Origin: Deltaproteobacteria bacterium RIFCSPHIGHO2_02_FULL_44_16
GTDB taxonomy: Bacteria; UBA10199; 2-02-FULL-44-16
Direction: 5' to 3'
Length of the DNA: 53,010 nt
Assembly (NCBI GenBank): GCA_001798185.1
Contig: MGRM01000007.1
Coordinates: 1-53,010 of the forward strand
Position 1 is the stretch's first letter. The number at the start of each line of letters is the position of its first letter. A program made the translations under genes and the position numbers. This document shows positions 44,606-52,893 of the stretch, one piece after another. A model generated the notes under the pieces. The model was not told the origin of the DNA, searched no databases, and saw nothing but the letters and a program-made list of their open reading frames with translations.

Positions 44606-45037
44606 ATGGTCTATCGTCATTTCACCGTCTCCGTTACGATCGGGAGCGACACGCGCTACCTCTCATTTCTTCGTGATTTGGTGAAGTCCTCTGCGCGGCT
44701 TGTCGGAAGAAAAGCATTCCCTCGCGCACTCGAACGACCGCTCAGTTTAGCCTTGATCGAGGCAGTCAATAATGCCATCTTTCATGCCCATCACGGGCGA
44801 CGGAGTGAACCGATTCAGGTGATGATGAAGATACGACCCAAGTGGGTTGCAGTAGAAGTCGAAGATTCTGGACGAGGACTCTCTCGCAAGAAATTAAAGG
44901 GGCGCGCGCCCCACGAGCTGGAAACGCATGGACGTGGCCTCTTTCTCATTCGGCAATTAGTAGATTCGGTTCAATCACGCCGACGAGAGAATCGTCATGT
45001 CTTAAAAATGATGTGTTGGAAGAAAACTCATGTCTGA
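44606..45037 (+). CDS. HATPase anti-sigma regulatory factor (RsbW-like serine kinase)
   Basis: The ATP-binding fold is seen as N-box ALIEAVNNAIFHAHHG, G1 VEVEDSGRGLS and G2 THGRGLFLIRQLVD. Such kinases bind a target regulator and phosphorylate the STAS antagonist. A mini-palindrome (44896-44912) encodes KGRAPHE inside the ATP-lid region, where length varies in the family. AAGGAT precedes the start and the 3' end overlaps the phosphatase gene by 8 bases. No partner sigma factor is encoded nearby. Confidence 0.9.
   Translation: MVYRHFTVSVTIGSDTRYLSFLRDLVKSSARLVGRKAFPRALERPLSLALIEAVNNAIFHAHHGRRSEPIQVMMKIRPKWVAVEVEDSGRGLSRKKLKGRAPHELETHGRGLFLIRQLVDSVQSRRRENRHVLKMMCWKKTHV
44896..44912. repeat. 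Mini-palindrome in the anti-sigma kinase gene
   Basis: AAAGGGGCGCGCGCCCC, translated as KGRAPH in the ATP-lid region of the HATPase protein. Confidence 0.6.
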
Positions 45038-46292
45038 AAATCAAACAAAAGCGCTCGAAGTCATCCATCGTTTAAGCACAGCGATTGCGGAAGCGACGGA
45101 GCTGACACAAGTTTATGACTTGATTCTGGATCAAGTCATTGAACTTCTTCACGTCGAAAAAGCGTCGGTCATGATCTATGATCCTTCGCTTGACGCTCTT
45201 CGTGTCGTTGCTGCTCGTGGCATGTCGCGTGAAGTGATGGAGAAAGCGATTGTGCGAGTGGGTGAAGGAATCAGTGGAAAAGTCTTTGCGCGTCACGAAC
45301 CGCTTCTCGTCGATGATATCCGAGGTGAAACCTTGGGGCCGAAACGTGATCGCTATCGCACGCATTCGCTGATGTCAGCGCCAGTGACTTGTTTCCCGAT
45401 GAAAATGGGAAAAGAAACGTTAGGCGTTATTAATGTGACAGATCGTTCGAATGGAAAAGATTTTACGCAAGAAGATTTGCAATTGCTCATGACTATTTCA
45501 AATCAAGCAGCTTCTTATTTACATGTCTGTCAACTTCTTGAAAAAATTCAATCGGGCGAACGTTTACGACAACAAGTGGAGATTGCGCGACATATTCAAT
45601 ATCGACTTTTGCCGGGTGATCCTCCTGCCATCGATGGTCTTGATATTGCCGGACAGCTTGTGACCGCAGATCGTGTTGGAGGAGATTATTACGATTACTA
45701 TATGCTTCGTGAAAGTCGTCCGGGGTTTATCATTGCGGATGTTTCAGGACATTCAGTAGGCGCTGCTATGATTATGGCTGCGTTTCGAGCTGCAGTGAAG
45801 TCACAGCAAGATGCAGATTTTTCGCCAGCGACTCTTGCTCAACGTGTGAATCACATTCTCTACGCGGATCTTTATCAAGCAGAACAATTTATTTCCATGG
45901 CGTATGTGCAGTATCTTCGCGCGCGACAAATGATTCAGTTTACGAATGCCGGTCATCCTGCGCCACTTCTGTGGAGAGCAACTGAAAAGCGCGTTGAACA
46001 TCTGATCACGGAAGACCCTCTCCTTGGGATTGATGAACATACGACCTTTCATGAGAAAAAAATGGTGGTGAGTCCGGGAGATGTTCTTCTTCTTTATACT
46101 GACGGCATTACAGAAGCGGCGAATAATGAAGGGGAACGTTTTGGTCTTGAGCGTCTGGAACAGTTGCTTCGAGAAAGGGCGCACGAGAGCGCTTTGCGCT
46201 TGCTCGATCATCTTATTTCGTCCGTCACTGATTTTATGAAACCTCAACATCCTCGCGACGATATTACAGCGCTTGTCATAAAGGTCTGTTAG
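45030..46292 (+). CDS. GAF-domain PP2C phosphatase (RsbU/SpoIIE type)
   Basis: The N-terminal GAF domain (about 15-165; IHRLSTAIAEATELTQVYDL…VINVTDRSN) probably senses a small ligand or partner. The C-terminal PP2C domain has the family motifs QVEIARHIQYRLLP, DRVGGDYYDYY (metal Asp), FIIADVSGHSVGAAMIMAAF, FTNAGHPAPLLW and LLLYTDGITEAAN. The expected task is to dephosphorylate the STAS antagonist and so release the kinase's target. The start overlaps the kinase gene by 8 bases. Confidence 0.94.
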   Translation: MSENQTKALEVIHRLSTAIAEATELTQVYDLILDQVIELLHVEKASVMIYDPSLDALRVVAARGMSREVMEKAIVRVGEGISGKVFARHEPLLVDDIRGETLGPKRDRYRTHSLMSAPVTCFPMKMGKETLGVINVTDRSNGKDFTQEDLQLLMTISNQAASYLHVCQLLEKIQSGERLRQQVEIARHIQYRLLPGDPPAIDGLDIAGQLVTADRVGGDYYDYYMLRESRPGFIIADVSGHSVGAAMIMAAFRAAVKSQQDADFSPATLAQRVNHILYADLYQAEQFISMAYVQYLRARQMIQFTNAGHPAPLLWRATEKRVEHLITEDPLLGIDEHTTFHEKKMVVSPGDVLLLYTDGITEAANNEGERFGLERLEQLLRERAHESALRLLDHLISSVTDFMKPQHPRDDITALVIKVC

Positions 46293-46293
46293 G

Positions 46294-47547
46294 ATGAATT
46301 TTTTTGAAAGTCAGACTTATCTTGAAACGCTGATCCCCAAAGATTTTCGCGCTGATCTGAAACCGATGGCAGAAGTTTGTGATCATTTTGGGAATCCTCA
46401 GCTTTCTTATCCGACAGTTCATGTCTGCGGAACAAACGGCAAAGGTTCAACTTGCGCTTTTCTTCAGAATATCTGTGCCTTCAATGGCTTCAAAACTGGA
46501 CGTATGATTTCTCCTCATCTCATTCGGCTGACGGAACGCATTCACATCAATGCTCAAGAAATTGATGAAGAGAGTGTTGTTCTTTTAACGGATGAGATTC
46601 GAGAAAAGACAAATGACTTAAGCTATTTTGAATTTTTAACGCTTATGGGTTTTCTTTTTTTTCAGCGTCAACAGATCGACATCGCGGTGATTGAAACGGG
46701 CCTGGGCGGAAGATGGGATGCGACGAACGTGGTGAAGCCTCATGTTGCGGTGATCACTTCTATTTCGTTTGATCATATGCGTCACTTAGGAAATACGCTT
46801 ACAGCGATTACCACAGAAAAATGCGGTATTCTCAAAGAAGGAATGCCAGTCGTCACGGCGCAGCAACCGGATGAAGTGATGCAAGTGATCGAACAGATCT
46901 CGCGTGAAAGGGGATGCGAACTTTTTGTTGCAGATCCTCGAATGATTTCATCGCCACTTGGGCTTGCGGGAGAACATCAGAAACAAAATGCTGCATGTGC
47001 GGCAGTCGCTACGTCTATTTTAAAAACAAAAGGTTTTTCTCTTTCCAACATTGAAAAAGCTTTATTGAAAACAACGTGGCCTGGGCGTTTGGAATATCTT
47101 TTACCCAATGTTCTTCTGGACGGTGCGCACAATGAAGATGGTTGTCGAAAACTAGCAGCATATCTCCGCGCACACTGCGATCCTTTCAAAACGATTCTTG
47201 TTTTTGGTGTTTTTCGCGATAAAAATTACGAAGCGATGCTACGGTTTCTTCAGCCTTGCGTTGCCAAGATCGTCATTGTACGAGCTCCATCACATAGAGC
47301 GGCTGAGCCCGATGAGATTGCGGCCATTGCGGTGCGAGAGGGGGCAAAAGTCTCGTGCAAAGAATCGATTGAAGAAACTTTCGATGACTGTTTTTATTCG
47401 CTTGCTCCTGATGAAACGCTTGTCATTGCTGGCTCGTTGAGTGTGGTTGGAGCCGTTCGAAAACATGTCGGAGAACATTATGGCATTTCCCACAACACGA
47501 CTGCGACGACTTCGCGTGAGCGAACCGTTGCGTCATCTCGTCGCTGA
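46294..47547 (+). CDS. folC: Bifunctional folylpolyglutamate/dihydrofolate synthase
   Basis: FolC adds glutamate to folates and, in many bacteria, makes dihydrofolate. The 417-aa protein has the ATP loop VHVCGTNGKGSTCAFLQN, ISPHLIRLTERIHIN, ETGLGGRWDATN, TSISFDHMRHLGNT and the C-terminal domain DGAHNEDGCRKL. The ATG comes one base after the phosphatase stop. The last 65 bases overlap the start of hemB; the extra C-terminal tail (NTTATTSRERTVASSRR) is likely not conserved. Confidence 0.94.
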   Translation: MNFFESQTYLETLIPKDFRADLKPMAEVCDHFGNPQLSYPTVHVCGTNGKGSTCAFLQNICAFNGFKTGRMISPHLIRLTERIHINAQEIDEESVVLLTDEIREKTNDLSYFEFLTLMGFLFFQRQQIDIAVIETGLGGRWDATNVVKPHVAVITSISFDHMRHLGNTLTAITTEKCGILKEGMPVVTAQQPDEVMQVIEQISRERGCELFVADPRMISSPLGLAGEHQKQNAACAAVATSILKTKGFSLSNIEKALLKTTWPGRLEYLLPNVLLDGAHNEDGCRKLAAYLRAHCDPFKTILVFGVFRDKNYEAMLRFLQPCVAKIVIVRAPSHRAAEPDEIAAIAVREGAKVSCKESIEETFDDCFYSLAPDETLVIAGSLSVVGAVRKHVGEHYGISHNTTATTSRERTVASSRR

Positions 47548-48445
47548 GACCACTGTCGTGGCTTCCAATTTGGTGTTTCCTCTGTTCGTTGTTCCGGGGA
47601 AAGGAGTGCGTCGTCCGCTTCCCTCACTTCCTGGACAGTTTCATCTTTCGGTTGATGAACTTGTCAAAGAGGTGAGAGAAACATTTATGAAAGGCATTCA
47701 TGCCTTTTTGCTTTTTGGAGTTCCTGATACAAAAGATGAAAGAGGAGAAAGCGCTTGTCGCGATGATGCTCTTATTCCTCAAGCTCTTCGCGCCGTAAAA
47801 GATGAAGTGCCGCAGGCGTGTGTCATTACTGATGTTTGCCTTTGTGCGTATACCACGCATGGACATTGCGGCGTGGTGGATGAAAAGGGAAATATTCTGA
47901 ATGATCCAACGCTGGAGATTCTTTCATCTATGGCGCTTGCACATGCTCGTGCTGGTGTCGATGTCATTGCTCCGTCAGACATGATGGATGGTCGCGTTGC
48001 CGCTCTTCGCAAAGCGCTTGATCACAATGGATATCAACAGACATTGATTATGAGTTATGCTGCAAAATTTGCTTCTGCTTTTTACGGTCCCTTTCGTGAT
48101 GTTGCTCATTCGACCCCACAATTCGGTGATCGCAAAACATATCAGATGGATATGCGCAATGGACGCGAGGCGTTGCGTGAGATGGAGCTTGATCTTCAAG
48201 AAGGGGCAGATATCGTGATGGTGAAACCGGCGATGCCCTATCTCGACGTCATCAGTAAAGCACGTGAGCGCTTCGATGCTCCGATTGCTGCGTATCAAGT
48301 GAGTGGTGAGTATGCCATGATCAAAGCAGCCGCAAAAGAAGGCTGGATCAATGAGAGAGCGGCGATGATAGAATCACTCATGGCGATTAAGCGCGCTGGT
48401 GCTGATATGATTATTACGTATTTTGCAAAAGGCTTCGTGGAGTGA
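47483..48445 (+). CDS. hemB: Delta-aminolevulinic acid dehydratase (porphobilinogen synthase)
   Basis: HemB joins two aminolevulinates to porphobilinogen in tetrapyrrole synthesis. The 320-aa protein has the zinc-site Cys motif TDVCLCAYTTHGHCG, the Schiff-base lysines in MSYAAKFASAFYGPFR and MVKPAMPYLD, and GVDVIAPSDMMDGRV. I chose the ATG at 47483 because CGGAGA lies just upstream and homologous proteins begin with the segment that follows (RLRRLRVSEPLRHLV); an upstream ATG at 47441 would overlap folC further. The stop lies in the first arm of a palindromic element, and the C-terminus (YFAKGFVE) is a little short, so the element may have trimmed it. Confidence 0.94.
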   Translation, partial: AFPTTRLRRLRVSEPLRHLVAETTVVASNLVFPLFVVPGKGVRRPLPSLPGQFHLSVDELVKEVRETFMKGIHAFLLFGVPDTKDERGESACRDDALIPQALRAVKDEVPQACVITDVCLCAYTTHGHCGVVDEKGNILNDPTLEILSSMALAHARAGVDVIAPSDMMDGRVAALRKALDHNGYQQTLIMSYAAKFASAFYGPFRDVAHSTPQFGDRKTYQMDMRNGREALREMELDLQEGADIVMVKPAMPYLDVISKARERFDAPIAAYQVSGEYAMIKAAAKEGWINERAAMIESLMAIKRAGADMIITYFAKGFVE

Positions 48446-48582
48446 AAACTCAATTGCAAAACTGACAAATGATTCGGGTGGCACCGACGTTCGGATCCCA
48501 GGGGCGCCCCGCGTCAGCGGGGAGGTGGAACGACGGAGGTGACAGGACCCGTAACAGTAAATGTTTTGAAATTGAGTTTTCA
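48443..48582 (+). repeat. Palindromic element, family C, copy 4, between hemB and polA
   Basis: Arms at 48443-48462 and 48563-48582 pair over 20 bases with one mismatch (TGAAAACTCAATTGCAAAAC). The core is more diverged (CGGGTGGCACCGACGT…, GGTGACAGGACCCGTAAC) but the tip stem CCCCGC/GCGGGG is perfect. The first arm contains the hemB stop; the second ends 10 bases before the polA ATG, so the element forms the whole hemB-polA gap. Confidence 0.85.
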
Positions 48583-48592
48583 TCATAAAGTT

Positions 48593-51250
48593 ATGACTAA
48601 AAAATTATATTTAATCGACGGTGCCAATTATCTGTTTCGAGCTTTTTATGCGATTCCATCACTGAGTAATTCAAAAGGGCTCCCGACGAACGCTCTCTAT
48701 GGTTTTGCGCAAATGGTGCTCTCGCTTATTCGCGAGGAAAAGCCAGATTATATTGCGGTTGCGCTCGATCGACCTGAACCGACGTTTCGCCATCAGCTTT
48801 TCTCAGCATATAAAGCCAATCGCCGCGAACCACCGTCAGATCTGATTCCGCAGTTTCCGTATGTTCGTCCTCTGCTCGAAGCCTTGAATATTCAGATCAT
48901 GGAGAAAGCAGGATTTGAAGCCGATGATCTGATGGGAACGGTTGCGCAGAAAGAAGCTTCATCTGAGTTGCAGGTCGTAATTGTTTCTGGAGATAAAGAT
49001 TTACTCCAACTCGTCAACGATCATGTTTCTGTTTACGACACGATGAAAGCGATTCGTTACGGTGCGAAAGAAGTAGAAACAAAAATGGGTGTTCCTCCAG
49101 CTGAAGTCGTAGAGGTTTTAACGCTTGCGGGAGATGCCTCTGATAATATTCCCGGAATCTCTGGGATTGGGCCGAAGACAGCAGTGCAGCTCATTCAGGA
49201 GTATCATTCCGTTGAAAATATTTTGGCAAATCTTGAAAAAATAAAAACATCGGTGCGAGGACGAATTGAAGAGAAAAAAGAAGAACTCAAACTCTATAAG
49301 CAGTTAACGAAAATTGATATCGATGTTTCGTTTCCTTATATTCTCGAATCACTCAAGCTTACTCCTCCTCACCCCGAAAGGATGCAATCCCTTTTTTCGG
49401 AACTTGGGTTTACAAAACTGTTGCAACAACTTGCTCCGACTAAGGAGATCGATCGAAGTGGCTATCGCTTGATTCAACAAAAAGTGGATTTCATACAATT
49501 ACTTGAGACTATAAAAAAACAGCGCAGCTGTGCGCTTGATTTGGAAACAACTTCCTTGGATCAGATGCAAGCGAAAATCGTTGGTGTCTCTGTTGCTTTT
49601 GCGAATCACGATGCTTTTTATATTCCGGTGGGGCATCGATTACAGCTCGGCGAACAACAACTTGAACTCAACTTTGTGCTCGAAGCGTTGCGCGCGCTTT
49701 TTTTAGATCCGAATATCGAAGTGGTTGGGCAAAATCTCAAATATGATCTGACAATTTTGAAACGACACGATGTTGAAGTGAAAGGAAAAATTTTTGATAC
49801 GATGGTGGCATCTTATCTCGTTTCTTCGGGACCGCATAATCTCGATACGCTTGCGCAGGTTCACTTACATCACACAAATATCAGTTATGAAGATGTAACA
49901 GGAAAAGGAAAAAAACAAATTTGCTTTGACGAAGTTCCTCTTTTGCAAGCGTGCGAATATGCGGCTGAAGATGCTGATGTCACATTTCGACTTTCAGAAA
50001 TTTTTCGAAATAAACTTAAAGAACTGAATCTTCTTTCGCTCTTTGATGAGATGGAGATGCGTTTGCTTCGTGTTTTAATGGCCATGGAAATGCACGGAGT
50101 TGCTTTAGATGTTCAACTCCTCGCAGCGCTTTCTCAAGAATTTGATCTGAAACTTCGCAGCTTTGAACAAAAAATTTATGAAGCGTGTGGTAGAGAGTTT
50201 AATATCAAGAGTCCGAAACAACTGGGTGAAATTCTTTTTGGGAAACTTCAGCTTCCTGGCGGGAAACGTACGAAAACAGGATATTCGACGAGTCAAGAGG
50301 TTCTCGATGAGCTGGCGCTTCACCATGAGTTGCCGCGACTCATTCTGGAGTATCGATCGATTTCAAAGCTGAAATCGACGTATGTCGACGCACTTCCAAA
50401 ATTGATGAATGAGCAAACCGGACGATTGCATACTTCTCTCAATCAAGCGATTGCGGCAACCGGTCGACTTTCATCCTCAGATCCGAATCTTCAAAATATT
50501 CCGATTCGCAGTGAAGAGGGGAGAAGAATACGAAAAGCTTTTGTGGCTCCGAAGGGATTTCTTTTACTCGATTGTGATTATAGTCAGATTGAACTTCGGG
50601 TCCTTGCTCATATGAGTCGTGATGAAGCTCTCATCGATGCATTCACGAAGAATCTCGATGTGCATGCGATTACGGCGTCAGGGATTTATGGTATCGCCGC
50701 TGAAAAATTGACGAAAGAGCAACGCAACGTGGGTAAGACTGTTAATTTCTCGACGATCTACGGACAATCGGCCTTTGGGCTTTCGAAGCAATTGGACATT
50801 CATCCTGAAGAGGCCAATGCGTATATTGATCGCTATTTTGCGACGTATCCAAAGGTTTCTCTTTATCGAGATGAAATTCTTGCGAAAGCAAAAAAGGAAA
50901 AGTGCGTCAGCACCCTTTTTGGGAGACGACGGTTGGTGCCCGACATTGTCCATCCAAATCATATGGTGCGCCAGGCTGCGGAGCGCGCTGCGTTTAATAC
51001 GGTTTTTCAGGGGACTGCAGCGGATATCATTAAGCGCGCGATGATTACGATTCATGAAAAATTGCCAAATATTTCTCCTCGATCAAAAATGTTGCTTCAA
51101 GTTCACGATGAGCTGATCTTTGAAGTTCCCCAAGATGAGATCGAAAAGGTAAAAACCTTTGTCGTGAGTGAGATGCAGAACGCCGCGCAATTAGATGTGC
51201 CACTTCTCGTTGAAGCCGGGATTGGTCCCAACTGGGACGACGCGCATTGA
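48593..51250 (+). CDS. polA: DNA polymerase I
   Basis: This is the replication and repair polymerase, 885 aa, with all three domains. The 5' nuclease domain starts MTKKLYLIDGANYLFRAFYA and includes EKAGFEADDLMGT and GDASDNIPGISGIGPKT. The 3'-5' exonuclease has DLETTS, VGQNLKYDL and YAAEDADVT, so it is intact. The polymerase domain has DYSQIELRVLAHMSRDEALI, RNVGKTVNFSTIYGQSAFGL and LQVHDELIFEV. I chose the ATG at 48593; a frame from 48539 runs through the palindromic element and would add TGPVTVNVLKLSFHHKV. The ribosome site is weak (AAAG). Confidence 0.96.
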   Translation: MTKKLYLIDGANYLFRAFYAIPSLSNSKGLPTNALYGFAQMVLSLIREEKPDYIAVALDRPEPTFRHQLFSAYKANRREPPSDLIPQFPYVRPLLEALNIQIMEKAGFEADDLMGTVAQKEASSELQVVIVSGDKDLLQLVNDHVSVYDTMKAIRYGAKEVETKMGVPPAEVVEVLTLAGDASDNIPGISGIGPKTAVQLIQEYHSVENILANLEKIKTSVRGRIEEKKEELKLYKQLTKIDIDVSFPYILESLKLTPPHPERMQSLFSELGFTKLLQQLAPTKEIDRSGYRLIQQKVDFIQLLETIKKQRSCALDLETTSLDQMQAKIVGVSVAFANHDAFYIPVGHRLQLGEQQLELNFVLEALRALFLDPNIEVVGQNLKYDLTILKRHDVEVKGKIFDTMVASYLVSSGPHNLDTLAQVHLHHTNISYEDVTGKGKKQICFDEVPLLQACEYAAEDADVTFRLSEIFRNKLKELNLLSLFDEMEMRLLRVLMAMEMHGVALDVQLLAALSQEFDLKLRSFEQKIYEACGREFNIKSPKQLGEILFGKLQLPGGKRTKTGYSTSQEVLDELALHHELPRLILEYRSISKLKSTYVDALPKLMNEQTGRLHTSLNQAIAATGRLSSSDPNLQNIPIRSEEGRRIRKAFVAPKGFLLLDCDYSQIELRVLAHMSRDEALIDAFTKNLDVHAITASGIYGIAAEKLTKEQRNVGKTVNFSTIYGQSAFGLSKQLDIHPEEANAYIDRYFATYPKVSLYRDEILAKAKKEKCVSTLFGRRRLVPDIVHPNHMVRQAAERAAFNTVFQGTAADIIKRAMITIHEKLPNISPRSKMLLQVHDELIFEVPQDEIEKVKTFVVSEMQNAAQLDVPLLVEAGIGPNWDDAH

Positions 51251-51294
51251 ACTGAGCAGATTGTTTTAGTGAAACATTTCTTCAATAAAAGCAC

Positions 51295-51324
51295 TTGACA
51301 TAGGTGATCCACTAGTGGCACACT
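51295..51324 (+). promoter_or_regulatory. Promoter with operator palindrome for the toxin-antitoxin pair
   Basis: TTGACA (51295-51300) and CACACT (51319-51324), 18 bases apart, flank a perfect 10-bp palindrome CCACTAGTGG (51309-51318) with outer GTG and CAC. RHH antitoxins repress their own promoter by binding such sites, so this is the likely autoregulatory operator. Confidence 0.55.
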
Positions 51325-51354
51325 CTGTTTGTCTCTTTCATAAAAGGAGTGCTT

Positions 51355-51576
51355 ATGCCGACAAAACATCCTCGATTACATGTTCTTCTTCCAAAAAACC
51401 TACTTCAGATGCTCTCTGAAATTGCTCGGAATGAAGATAAGTCTTTATCCGTTGTTGCCCAGGAGCTTATTGCTGATGCTCTTGATCGTCATGAAGACAG
51501 ACTTCTTTCCGGTCTTGCCATGAAGCGGGAAAGCAAAGCGAAAAGGACCGTTTCTCATGACAAAGCATGGAAATAG
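51355..51576 (+). CDS. Ribbon-helix-helix antitoxin
   Basis: AAAAGGAG lies 5 bases before the ATG at 51355; a GTG at 51349 in frame is less likely. The 73-aa protein begins with an RHH strand and helices (RLHVLLPKNLLQMLSEIARN then EDKSLSVVAQELIADAL), followed by a Lys-rich tail that would wrap the toxin. It overlaps the toxin gene by 20 bases, a typical antitoxin-first arrangement, and should repress the promoter at 51295. Confidence 0.88.
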   Translation: MPTKHPRLHVLLPKNLLQMLSEIARNEDKSLSVVAQELIADALDRHEDRLLSGLAMKRESKAKRTVSHDKAWK

Positions 51577-51841
51577 CCCGTACACTATAGAATATTTGGA
51601 TTCCGTGGTTGAAGAAGATATTCCGAGACTCCCGAAGAGTATCCGCGTCATTATTAAAAGAGCTATTGAAGAAAGGTTATCGATAGATCCTATCGGACTT
51701 GGAAAGCCGCTTCGTTACAGCTTGAAAGGTCATCGACGGTTGCGTGTAGGTGATTATCGTATTGTTTATCGTATCGATCACACAAAACATATCGTAACCA
51801 TTGTTGTGATCAAACACCGAAAAGATGTGTACGATGAATAG
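51557..51841 (+). CDS. RelE/ParE-family toxin
   Basis: The 94-aa protein has the family fold and C-terminal signature: GLGKPLRYSLKGHRRLRVGD, YRIVYRID and VIKHRKDVYDE (usual LKG…RLRVGDYRVIYxI…HRxxVY). RelE members cut mRNA on the ribosome and ParE members poison gyrase; the HRKDVY end favours RelE-like. It is translated with the antitoxin through the 20-base overlap. The pair is probably complete and functional. Confidence 0.88.
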   Translation: MTKHGNSPYTIEYLDSVVEEDIPRLPKSIRVIIKRAIEERLSIDPIGLGKPLRYSLKGHRRLRVGDYRIVYRIDHTKHIVTIVVIKHRKDVYDE

Positions 51842-51996
51842 ACTGTCATCGGTGTGATGAGCGTGATCGATGAGGATTTTTTTGTCCTACATTGCTACAG
51901 AATTGTTATCTTTGATGAAACGCACAAGCGGTGCTATTCAAAACGCGGCTCTTGTTGATGTGGAAATTGACCTCAACCGGGATAATACGCATTGAA

Positions 51997-52305
51997 CTAT
52001 CGACGCATAATGTTCATTGAGTTTGGATAATGTTTTCTGAAAAACACATCGAATAAAAAACTTCCATACACTTCATCCATACGAAACTGAATCTTGTCCG
52101 GGTCGTCAGGTGTAGAGTCTACTTGCGGAATCTCTTTCACATACAATCCTGACCCATCTGAAGTACACTTTTTGTTGTTGATACTATTGGATGCATTATT
52201 CCAAAAGCCATAATGATTTCCAATACGATAATAGTACGTGCCATACACAAATGGTTTATCAGGAAGAAGTGCATGAAATGTCAAAGGCTCTAGGCCTGTT
52301 TGCAA
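51997..52305 (-). pseudogene. Possible C-terminal fragment of an unrecognised protein
   Basis: A minus-strand frame of about 100 codons has a protein-like composition (PFVYGTYYYRIGNHYGFWNN, KIQFRMDEVYGSFLFDVFFR) but no ATG; the only start is a TTG at 52305, with no ribosome site, and a stop lies six codons upstream of it. The Tyr/Trp-rich sequence suggests an exported protein tail. I do not recognise the family. The 662-bp stretch 51842-52503 otherwise contains only the family B repeat at 52344. Confidence 0.35.
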
Positions 52306-52343
52306 AGTTGAAGCTATAGTCGTTTAACTTTCAACTAGGATAT

Positions 52344-52415
52344 TGTCATCCTCGCGTAGGCGGGGATCCAGAAAGGCTGATAAACATCTGGATTCCTGCT
52401 TTCGCAGGAATGACA
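52344..52415. repeat. Dispersed repeat, family B, copy 3
   Basis: TGTCATCCTCGCGTAGGCGG with GGATCCAG at the left and CTGGATTCCTGCTTTCGCAG with GAATGACA at the right form a palindrome like those at 32688 and 44171. Confidence 0.85.
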
Positions 52416-52503
52416 TCGTACTCATGAAAAGTTAATTTACTATAGGAACCCGAAACTTTTTTAAAATGGAGTCGATAATAGGAGCATCAATGATGGAGGT
52501 TGC

Positions 52504-52893
52504 TTGAACATTCATTTGACCAGACCTTTTTTAAGAGCCATTCTGACCGATTGTGATCATGGGCGCAACGTGGTGATTGCTGTGAATGAAGGCGAAACGC
52601 ACGAAGAGTTGCGAGTGCGCGCAACTTCCATTCAAGTAAAAAGTTCTTGTCGTTTGCTTGAGGTGCAAGAAATATCTTTTCTTTTCCGCAAAGAAGATCA
52701 TTTCATACCATCTCCGGAAAACTCTCAGAATTGTCCAGAAGGGACGGTGCTTATTGATAAAGGTGGAGAGATTCATCCGGATGAACCTGCTTTTTGTATC
52801 GAAAAAACGGAAGTAACTCAGTTGGATGATCGACGATTTTGGGAAGAGCGAAAACAGCAGAAGCCTCAGCCAGGTGATGGGGTCAAGTCTTGA
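52504..52893 (+). CDS. Hypothetical protein, 129 aa, TTG start
   Basis: GGAGG (52495-52499) lies 4 bases before a TTG, which supports this unusual start; no ATG fits. The protein is acidic with beta-like segments (NVVIAVNEGETHEELRVRAT, QEISFLFRKEDHF) and no signal peptide. I do not recognise it. The stop codon is inside GTCAAGTCTTGAC (52882-52894), a perfect palindrome at the presumed edge of the insertion sequence, so the original C-terminus may have been replaced. Confidence 0.5.
   Translation: MNIHLTRPFLRAILTDCDHGRNVVIAVNEGETHEELRVRATSIQVKSSCRLLEVQEISFLFRKEDHFIPSPENSQNCPEGTVLIDKGGEIHPDEPAFCIEKTEVTQLDDRRFWEERKQQKPQPGDGVKS

Noticed and set aside
48539-48592. Upstream 18-codon extension of polA (MTGPVTVNVLKLSFHHKV)
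   Set aside because: It is encoded by the palindromic element, and polymerase I proteins start at the MTKKLYLIDG segment.
51870-51995. 41-codon plus-strand frame (MRIFLSYIATELL…)
   Set aside because: No ribosome site, no recognised similarity and a short length in a region of gene debris; probably chance.
12791-52415. Family A and B repeats as a novel system or CRISPR
   Set aside because: They are single palindromes of types widespread in bacterial genomes, without regular spacers or associated genes.
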